Below are positions 7,642 to 11,861 of a DNA stretch of 11,861 bases, piece after piece. Origin of the DNA: an uncultured Eubacteriales bacterium (lineage in GTDB: Bacteria; Bacillota; Clostridia; Oscillospirales; Oscillospiraceae); NCBI GenBank assembly GCA_900551995.1, contig URXW01000045.1, positions 1 to 11,861 of the forward strand. The letters run 5' to 3'. A model generated the notes under the pieces. The model searched no databases. It was not told where the DNA came from and saw only the letters and a list, made by a program, of their open reading frames with translations. The first letter of the stretch is position 1, and each line of letters opens with the position of its first letter. The position numbers were made by a program, and so were the translations under genes.

Positions 7642-7833
7642 ATGAACAGAGCTTGTACCAACGAGGGGTGCGCCTGCACCCCCAACGCGTCCATCAAGTG
7701 CACCGTGACCAACTGCGCCCACCACTGCAAGGACGTGGACAACTGCGGGCTGACCGCCATTCAGGTGGGCACCCACGAGAGCAATCCCTCCATGGACCAG
7801 TGCACCGACTGCCAGAGCTATCGGAAGTGCTGA
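7642..7833 (+). CDS. DUF1540-type cysteine-rich small protein
   Basis: A 63-residue protein with ten cysteines, starting at the ATG at 7642 behind GGGAGG at a 6-base spacing. A stretch of the same frame extends upstream into mgtE but has no suitable start there. The layout IKCTVTNCAHH...CGLTAIQVGTHESNP...QCTDCQSYRKC matches the DUF1540 family: a Cys-x4-Cys pair, a central Cys with an IQV strand, and a closing Cys pair. These proteins are common in clostridia and their function is unknown; the spacing of cysteines suggests metal binding or a redox-stable fold. The N-terminal ACTNEGCACTP segment adds three extra cysteines ahead of the core. The gene sits directly after a terminator and 40 bases ahead of the TauE/SafE pair, so it may be the first gene of a three-gene unit. 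Confidence 0.85.
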   Translation: MNRACTNEGCACTPNASIKCTVTNCAHHCKDVDNCGLTAIQVGTHESNPSMDQCTDCQSYRKC

Positions 7834-7839
7834 CCGCGG

Positions 7840-7854
7840 CCGCCCTCCGGGCGG
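7840..7854. other. Short GC hairpin between DUF1540 and TauE/SafE genes
   Basis: CCGCCC-TCC-GGGCGG is a perfect 6-bp stem with a 3-base loop. It sits between the DUF1540 stop and the AGGAGG of the next gene. No T tract follows, so termination is unlikely; a processing or pausing role is possible. Confidence 0.4.
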
Positions 7855-7873
7855 TACATAGGAGGTGGAGCAC

Positions 7874-8227
7874 ATGAGGGCGCAGACGAAATATGCCGCC
7901 GCCGGGGCGGCGGCGGGACTGGTGAACGGGCTGTTCGGCGGGGGCGGCGGCATGGTGCTGCTGCCGCTGCTGAACCGATGGTGCCGCGTGGAGGGTAAGC
8001 GCGGCTTCGCCACGTGTGTGGCGGTGATCCTGCCCCTGTGCGCCGTGTCCGCGGCGGTGTATCTGCTGGGGCAGCCCTTTGACTTCGTGGGCGCGCTGCC
8101 GTATCTCGCCGGCGGGCTTGCGGGCGGACTGGTAGGCGGAGGGCTGTTCCGGTGCGTCCGCGTGGAGTGGCTGCGGGGGCTGTTCGCGGTGTTCCTGCTG
8201 TACGGCGGCGTGAGGTATCTGCTGTGA
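7874..8227 (+). CDS. TauE/SafE (TSUP) family protein, N-terminal-type half
   Basis: A 117-residue membrane protein with about four hydrophobic segments (about 7-33, 45-66, 74-92, 99-117). It corresponds to one half of a TauE/SafE (TSUP) carrier, a family that exports sulfite, sulfoacetate and related anions or sulfur compounds and normally has eight helices in about 250 residues. The glycine-rich signature GLVNGLFGGGGGMVLLPLL (15-33) opens it. The ATG at 7874 is chosen because AGGAGG lies 8 bases upstream; a GTG at 7865 overlaps that ribosome site. The stop overlaps the GTG start of the next gene by four bases (GTGA), so the two halves are almost certainly translated together. Substrate cannot be told from sequence. 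Confidence 0.87.
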   Translation: MRAQTKYAAAGAAAGLVNGLFGGGGGMVLLPLLNRWCRVEGKRGFATCVAVILPLCAVSAAVYLLGQPFDFVGALPYLAGGLAGGLVGGGLFRCVRVEWLRGLFAVFLLYGGVRYLL

Positions 8228-8604
8228 GGGAATGGCTGCTGCCGCTGGCGGTGGGGTTCGGCGCGGGGATACTGTCCAGCTGGGGTATCGGCGGCGGGAC
8301 GCTGTTGCTGTTGGTGATGACGCTGCTGCTGGACGTGCCCCAAGGGCAGGCGGCGGCGGTGAACCTGCTGTATTTCCTGCCCACGGCCGCCATGGGCGTG
8401 ATCGTACACCGGCGGAACGGGCTGCTGGACACGGCGGTGCTGCGCCGCGCCGTGCCGTGGGGCATGGGCGCGGCGGCGGTAGGCGCGGTCATCGCCGCCG
8501 CCGTGGACACGGAGGTACTGCGCCGCCCCTTCGGGGTGTATCTCCTGCTGGCGGCGGCGGGGAGCCTGCGGCAGCTGTGGCGGGCAGAAAAGGGCAAAAT
8601 GTGA
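8224..8604 (+). CDS. TauE/SafE (TSUP) family protein, C-terminal-type half
   Basis: A 126-residue membrane protein with about four hydrophobic segments, the second half of a TSUP carrier. The repeat signature reappears as GAGILSSWGIGGGTLLLLVM (13-32), matching the second glycine-rich motif of full-length family members; AAAVNLLYFLPTAAMG follows. I start it at GTG 8224-8226, which overlaps the preceding TGA and has GAGG 8 bases upstream. The first in-frame ATG would remove the signature helix. The two halves are in different frames with a clean stop-start overlap and each has its own ribosome site. This looks like a genuine two-subunit organisation rather than a recent frameshift, though a sequencing or evolutionary frameshift is not fully excluded. 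Confidence 0.85.
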   Translation: MREWLLPLAVGFGAGILSSWGIGGGTLLLLVMTLLLDVPQGQAAAVNLLYFLPTAAMGVIVHRRNGLLDTAVLRRAVPWGMGAAAVGAVIAAAVDTEVLRRPFGVYLLLAAAGSLRQLWRAEKGKM

Positions 8605-8657
8605 CAACGAAGGGTATAATTCGGCAGGAATATTCCGAAGCGTAGTCGCATTTTGCC
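8593..8657. repeat. 17-bp near-perfect inverted repeat spanning the end of the TauE/SafE pair
   Basis: The arms at 8593-8609 and 8641-8657 (core GGCAAAATG and CATTTTGCC) match at 15 of 17 positions, and one of the two differences is a permitted G-U pair in RNA. The interior contains a second nested stem TTCGG/CCGAA (8620-8624 with 8635-8639) and the palindrome GGAATATTCC (8628-8637). The left arm overlaps the last codons and stop of the second TSUP gene. It may act as a 3'-end stabiliser, since no T tract follows. Confidence 0.6.
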
Positions 8658-8683
8658 GGTGACGCGGCGAAAATCGGCGGCGC

Positions 8684-8718
8684 AAAAAACCAGCGGCAAG
8701 GGAAACCCCTTGCCGCTG
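8684..8718 (-). terminator. Intrinsic terminator of the minus-strand htrA operon
   Basis: On the minus strand CAGCGGCAAGGG and CCCTTGCCGCTG form a perfect 12-bp stem with a 4-base loop, followed by one G and six T residues. It is about 190 bases beyond the htrA stop. On the plus strand no T tract follows, so it works leftward only. Confidence 0.85.
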
Positions 8719-8773
8719 CTGCTTGTCGATAAATTCCCCGGCGTGTGCAGTCCTTCCGCATTACAGGGGGAGC

Positions 8774-8797
8774 TCGAGGGGGCAAAGCCCGCCTCGA
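8774..8797. repeat. Hairpin with AAA loop
   Basis: TCGAGG plus GGGC (8774-8783) pairs with GCCC plus CCTCGA (8787-8797) around AAA, giving ten base pairs with a single bulged G at 8791. No T tract follows on either strand. Confidence 0.55.
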
Positions 8798-8819
8798 ATC
8801 GGATCAAATGCCGCGCTAA

Positions 8820-8836
8820 GCCTTGCTCTGCAAGGC
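8820..8836. repeat. Hairpin with TCT loop
   Basis: GCCTTGC (8820-8826) and GCAAGGC (8830-8836) form a perfect 7-bp stem with a 3-base loop. It is one of three hairpins placed close together here. Confidence 0.5.
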
Positions 8837-8855
8837 GTGCGTGGAGCGAAGCGAG

Positions 8856-8886
8856 TATTTTTGTGCCGCTTTGCGGCACGAAAATA
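8856..8886. repeat. 14-bp hairpin, T-rich 5' arm and A-rich 3' arm
   Basis: TATTTTTGTGCCGC (8856-8869) pairs with GCGGCACGAAAATA (8873-8886) around TTT, with one G-T wobble. It begins 25 bases beyond the htrA stop. As in the hairpin at 4693-4722, the T run precedes and the A run follows the stem, the reverse of an intrinsic terminator. Confidence 0.65.
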
Positions 8887-8910
8887 ACGGCATTTTTATA
8901 GGGTAAAGGG

Positions 8911-10224
8911 TCAGCCCTCCACAGGGTAGAGGACTACCTCCGCATCGAACACGTCGCCGTCCCGCTGGACGGTGAGGACGATGGTCTCCCCCGCGATATG
9001 GGTACGGCGGGCGGAGAGCAGGTCGTCGTTGGTGTAGACCGGCACGCCGTCGGCGCAGAGGATCACGTCGCCGGGAAGCAGTCCCGCCGCCTCCGCGCCG
9101 TAGTTCTCGGTGACGGAGTCGATGACCGGGTGGGTGGTGCCGTCGGGCTGCTCCTGCACCATGACGTAGACGCCGATGGAGGGCATACCGTGGTAGGCCC
9201 CCGTCGCCACGATGTCGTTGATGACGGAGACGACCTTGCCGGAGGGCACGGCGAAGCCCAGCCCCTCCACAGTCGCCGTCTCGCTGCCCATGGAATCGCT
9301 GCGGCTCATTTTCAGCGTGTTGATGCCGACCACCTGTCCGTACTCGTTGATGAGGGGACCGCCGGAGTTGCCGTTATTCAGCGCGGCGGTGGTCTGGAGC
9401 AGCGTCATAACGCGACCCTCCAGCGTCACCTGCCGGTCGATGGCGGAGATGATGCCCTCGGTGAGAGTGCCCCGCAGCTCCACGCCCAAGGGGTTGCCGA
9501 TGGCGTAGACCGTGTCGCCCACCCAGCACTCGTCGCTGTTGCCCAGCGGCGCAGTGGGGAGATCCGATGCGTCCACCGCCTTCAGCACCGCCAGATCCTC
9601 GGTGCTGTCGTAGCCGATCAGCTCCACATCGTAGTCCCTGCCGTCCGCCAGCACCACAAAGGCGGTCTTGCCCTTGGTGATCACGTGGGCGTTGGTGACG
9701 ATGTAGCCATCCTCCGTGAGAATGACGCCGGTGCCGATGCTCGCCTTCTCCCCTACCTCCGCCACCACAAGGACGGTGGCGGGGTTCACCTGGGCGTAGA
9801 CCTGCCGGATGGTCAGCTTGCTGCCGGAGATATTCTCGCAGTAGAAGCGCATCGCCGGGTCGGTATCGCCGCGGGGAATGGTGGGAATGTCGCTGCCGAA
9901 GATGTCCACGATGCTGCTGGCATCGTGGTCGCCGTCGTAGTGGTACTCGTCGCCGCCGTCGCCGCGCAGGGCGGAGACAATCGCCGCGCCCACCACCACG
10001 CCCACCAGCACCGCCATCGCCGCCAGAAATATCCACAGGCCGCGGCGGCTGCGGGGCTTTTGGGGCGGGCGGACGGGGGGCATGGCCCCGGCGGGCATGG
10101 GGCGGGGCTGCACGTAGCAGTCCTGCACCTCGCGGGCATCGTCCGGGCGAACGTACCAGCTGACCACCTCCTGCGGCTCCTGCGGCGGGGTGGGGGTCAG
10201 GCCGTCTCTGTTATCTTGCTGCAT
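8911..10224 (-). CDS. htrA: HtrA/DegP-like membrane-anchored S1C serine protease with PDZ domain
   Basis: A 437-residue HtrA-type protease. A proline-rich cytoplasmic tail (1-60) ends in RSRRG, followed by one membrane helix (about 63-86) that places the rest outside the membrane. A linker rich in Asp, His and Tyr (88-102) leads to the trypsin-like domain (about 138-340). The catalytic triad is intact: H180 in TNAHV, D210 in STEDLAVLK, and S287 in NNGNSGGPL. A single PDZ domain (about 347-435) contains AAGLLPGDVILCADGVPV, used in HtrA proteins to bind exposed C termini of misfolded proteins. The ATG at 10222-10224 has GAGAGG 7 bases upstream. The gene begins 20 bases after the histidine kinase stop, so it is very likely the third gene of a regulator-kinase-protease operon dealing with misfolded secreted proteins. 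Confidence 0.95.
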   Translation of the reverse strand: MQQDNRDGLTPTPPQEPQEVVSWYVRPDDAREVQDCYVQPRPMPAGAMPPVRPPQKPRSRRGLWIFLAAMAVLVGVVVGAAIVSALRGDGGDEYHYDGDHDASSIVDIFGSDIPTIPRGDTDPAMRFYCENISGSKLTIRQVYAQVNPATVLVVAEVGEKASIGTGVILTEDGYIVTNAHVITKGKTAFVVLADGRDYDVELIGYDSTEDLAVLKAVDASDLPTAPLGNSDECWVGDTVYAIGNPLGVELRGTLTEGIISAIDRQVTLEGRVMTLLQTTAALNNGNSGGPLINEYGQVVGINTLKMSRSDSMGSETATVEGLGFAVPSGKVVSVINDIVATGAYHGMPSIGVYVMVQEQPDGTTHPVIDSVTENYGAEAAGLLPGDVILCADGVPVYTNDDLLSARRTHIAGETIVLTVQRDGDVFDAEVVLYPVEG

Positions 10225-10244
10225 ATCGTAACCTCTCGTGACGC

Positions 10245-11687
10245 TCAGCGCGCCATCTGCATTGTGAAGGTGAAGGCGGTAAAGCCGTTTTCGCTGGTGA
10301 CGGTGATCTGCTCCTTGTGCTGCGCCAGAATGGTCTTGACGATGTAAAGCCCAAGGCCGTAGCCGTCCTTGTCCTCGCTGCGGGATTTATCCGATTTGTG
10401 GAAACGCTCGAACAGGAGCGGGATCTCCTCGGCGGGGATGGTGTTGCCCGCGTTGCGGACGGTGACATACGCCTTCTCGCCGTTGACCGTCAGCCCCAGA
10501 TACAGCTGGGAGCCGGGGGTGGCGAATTTGGCGGCGTTTTCCAGCAGGTTGTAAATGACCTGGGTGATCAGGTCGCGATCCCCCTGCACCATGACGGAGT
10601 CCTCCGGGATCTCCGCGTCCACGTCCAGACCGCGATCCGTGATCTTGCGCTCCATGGACAGCAGGGCGATACGGGCGGATTCGCACAGGTCGAACTCCTC
10701 CTTTTTCATCTCCTGATTCTGGATCTGGGAGATGTCCAGCATACGGCGAACCAGGCGGCTGAGGCGGCGGCTCTCATCGGAGATGATCTGCAGGTACTGC
10801 CGCTCCTTCTCCGGGGGGATGGTGCCGTCCAGAATACCGTCGGTGTAGCCGGCGATGGTGGTCATGGGGGTTTTCAGCTCGTGGGAGACGTTGGCGATGA
10901 AGTCGCGGCGTTGACGCTCCGTCTCCTGTAGGGAGTCCGCCATGGCGTTGAACGCTGCCGCCAGCTCGCCGATCTCGCCGCAGTCCCCCGTCTCCTGCAT
11001 ACGCACGTCAAAGTCGCCGCCGGCGTAGGCGCGGGTCGCCTTGACCATCTCGGTGAGGGGCTGTATCTGGCGCATGGAGGTCAGGAAGCTGACCACGAAC
11101 GCCATCACAAGGATGATGGCACTGGTCATAAAGAACAGGGCGATGAAGGAACGCCACATCTGGGTCAGCTCCGCGCTGTTCATCACCGCCAGCACCAGTC
11201 CCAGGGTGGTACCCTCGCCGTCGGTCATGGGGACGCCCACCACGAACTGCTTCTTTTCATAGATGCCCGCCGTGGTGCGCCCCTCATACAGACGCTCGCC
11301 GGTGAGCACCGTCTGGGTAATGTCGGCGGGGACGGTGAGGCTCTTGCCCCCCAGAGAGGGGTCGGTGGTCAGGAGAACGGCACCGTCGGTGTTGCAGATG
11401 AGAAAGTTGACATCCGTGACGCGGGAAGCCACGCTGGCAAGGGAGCGCAGGGCATCCTCCTGCGCCCGCTCCGCGTCGTCGCCGGCGGTGAAGTAGTCCA
11501 CGGACAGCTGCGCCACCAGCAGGGCGCGGTCGCGCATCTCCTGACGCTTTTCCGAGACGGTGTAGTTATAGCTCAGGGCGTAGAAGGACACGCCCAGCAG
11601 TGCCATGGTCAGCAGCACCATACCGGCGGTGAGCACGAACTGCCGCCAGTAGAGGCTGCCGGTAATACGTTTGATCCTGTCGCGCAT
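10245..11687 (-). CDS. Sensor histidine kinase with HAMP domain
   Basis: A 480-residue inner-membrane kinase. Two membrane helices (about 18-40 and 178-202) enclose an extracytoplasmic sensing domain of about 137 residues (41-177). A HAMP linker (about 203-256) leads to the HisKA helix pair with the phosphorylated H269 in FIANVSHELKTPM, and to a HATPase_c domain with the N box NLLENAAKFA (380-389), RNAGNTIPAE, LFERFHKSDKSRSE and the G box DGYGLGLYIVK (441-451). All catalytic boxes are intact. The ATG at 11685-11687 is three bases after the response regulator stop. The ribosome site is weak (GTGAAG within the regulator's last codons), so translation probably depends on coupling. Location next to htrA suggests that the signal is envelope or secretion stress, as for CssS, but the sensing domain does not prove it. 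Confidence 0.94.
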   Translation of the reverse strand: MRDRIKRITGSLYWRQFVLTAGMVLLTMALLGVSFYALSYNYTVSEKRQEMRDRALLVAQLSVDYFTAGDDAERAQEDALRSLASVASRVTDVNFLICNTDGAVLLTTDPSLGGKSLTVPADITQTVLTGERLYEGRTTAGIYEKKQFVVGVPMTDGEGTTLGLVLAVMNSAELTQMWRSFIALFFMTSAIILVMAFVVSFLTSMRQIQPLTEMVKATRAYAGGDFDVRMQETGDCGEIGELAAAFNAMADSLQETERQRRDFIANVSHELKTPMTTIAGYTDGILDGTIPPEKERQYLQIISDESRRLSRLVRRMLDISQIQNQEMKKEEFDLCESARIALLSMERKITDRGLDVDAEIPEDSVMVQGDRDLITQVIYNLLENAAKFATPGSQLYLGLTVNGEKAYVTVRNAGNTIPAEEIPLLFERFHKSDKSRSEDKDGYGLGLYIVKTILAQHKEQITVTSENGFTAFTFTMQMAR

Positions 11688-11690
11688 GGC

Positions 11691-11861
11691 TTACTTCACT
11701 TCAAACTTGTAGCCCACGCCCCAGACGGTCTTCAGCTCCCACTGGTCGGAGACGTTTTCGATCTTCTCCCGCAGACGCTTGATGTGGACGTCCACGGTGC
11801 GGCTGTCGCCGAAGTAGTCGAAGCCCCAGACCTCGTCCAGCAGCTGGTTGCGGGTGTAGAC
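11691..11861 (-). CDS. OmpR/PhoB-type response regulator (C-terminal part, cut by window edge)
   Basis: The last 56 residues and stop of a response regulator reach the window edge in frame. The visible part is the winged helix-turn-helix of the OmpR/PhoB group: TRNQLLDEVWGFDYFGDSR, the recognition helix region RTVDVHIKRLREKIE, and the wing with TVWGVGYKFEVK at the end. The receiver domain with the phosphorylated aspartate lies outside the window. It is the cognate partner of the kinase gene that begins three bases after its stop, and the operon's promoter must lie upstream beyond the window. Confidence 0.95.
   Translation of the reverse strand, partial: VYTRNQLLDEVWGFDYFGDSRTVDVHIKRLREKIENVSDQWELKTVWGVGYKFEVK

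Larger units (their letters stand above)
8605..8910. other. 306-base convergent intergenic region rich in hairpins
   Basis: This lies between the end of the rightward TauE/SafE pair and the end of the leftward htrA gene. It holds, in order, the right side of the 8593-8657 inverted repeat, a clear minus-strand terminator (8684-8718), about 55 bases with no structure that I recognise (8719-8773), and three short-loop hairpins (8774-8797, 8820-8836, 8856-8886). I see no coding gene and no clear rightward terminator with a T tract. Confidence 0.7.

Noticed and set aside
8774..8800. tRNA T-arm-like sequence (TTCGA on the minus strand) suggesting an attachment site.
   Set aside because: No acceptor, D or anticodon arms can be found around it, and no integrase gene is nearby.
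8998..10347. A 449-residue open frame on the plus strand opposite htrA.
   Set aside because: It is a mirror of the intact HtrA coding sequence; repetitive His/Val/Gly/Ala composition and no family features.

Overview
This window looks like ordinary chromosome from a moderately high-GC, low-pathogenicity-signal member of the Bacillota, most likely a gut-type clostridium of the Oscillospiraceae kind. That assignment is inference. It rests on strong AGGAGG-type ribosome sites at nearly every gene, an M-box riboswitch ahead of mgtE, a DUF1540 Cys-rich miniprotein, a membrane-anchored HtrA behind a two-component system, and GC-rich third codon positions. There is no phage, insertion sequence, CRISPR array, tRNA or rRNA in the window.

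Left block (1..4533, minus strand): a DNA-repair operon read from right to left as radC, uvrB, an EamA-family transporter, a YbaK-type Cys-tRNA(Pro) deacylase, and uvrA, which is cut by the window edge. One good sigma-A promoter sits before radC and spacing is tight throughout. The unusual point is that uvrB and uvrA, often adjacent, are separated here by two genes with no repair role.

Middle block (4457..8604, plus strand): a 501-base intergenic region packed with palindromes leads to a LysR-type regulator. A consensus-like promoter then starts an M-box magnesium riboswitch with its own intrinsic terminator, followed by the Mg2+ channel gene mgtE, which starts with TTG. After a second strong terminator come a 63-residue DUF1540 protein and two overlapping half-length TauE/SafE (TSUP) membrane proteins. 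These together would make one full-size anion or sulfur-compound exporter.

Right block (8605..11861): a 306-base convergent intergenic region full of short-loop hairpins includes the minus-strand terminator of the last operon. That operon, read right to left, is an OmpR-type response regulator (C-terminal part only), a sensor histidine kinase with an extracytoplasmic sensing domain, and an HtrA-family serine protease with one PDZ domain. This is a plausible envelope-stress module in the style of CssRS-HtrA.

I found no clearly undescribed system. The points most worth a second look are the two intergenic palindrome clusters, including hairpins with U-rich 5' and A-rich 3' arms (opposite to a normal terminator). 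The split TauE/SafE pair, the DUF1540 gene sitting directly behind a terminator, and the interrupted uvrB-uvrA order also merit checking.
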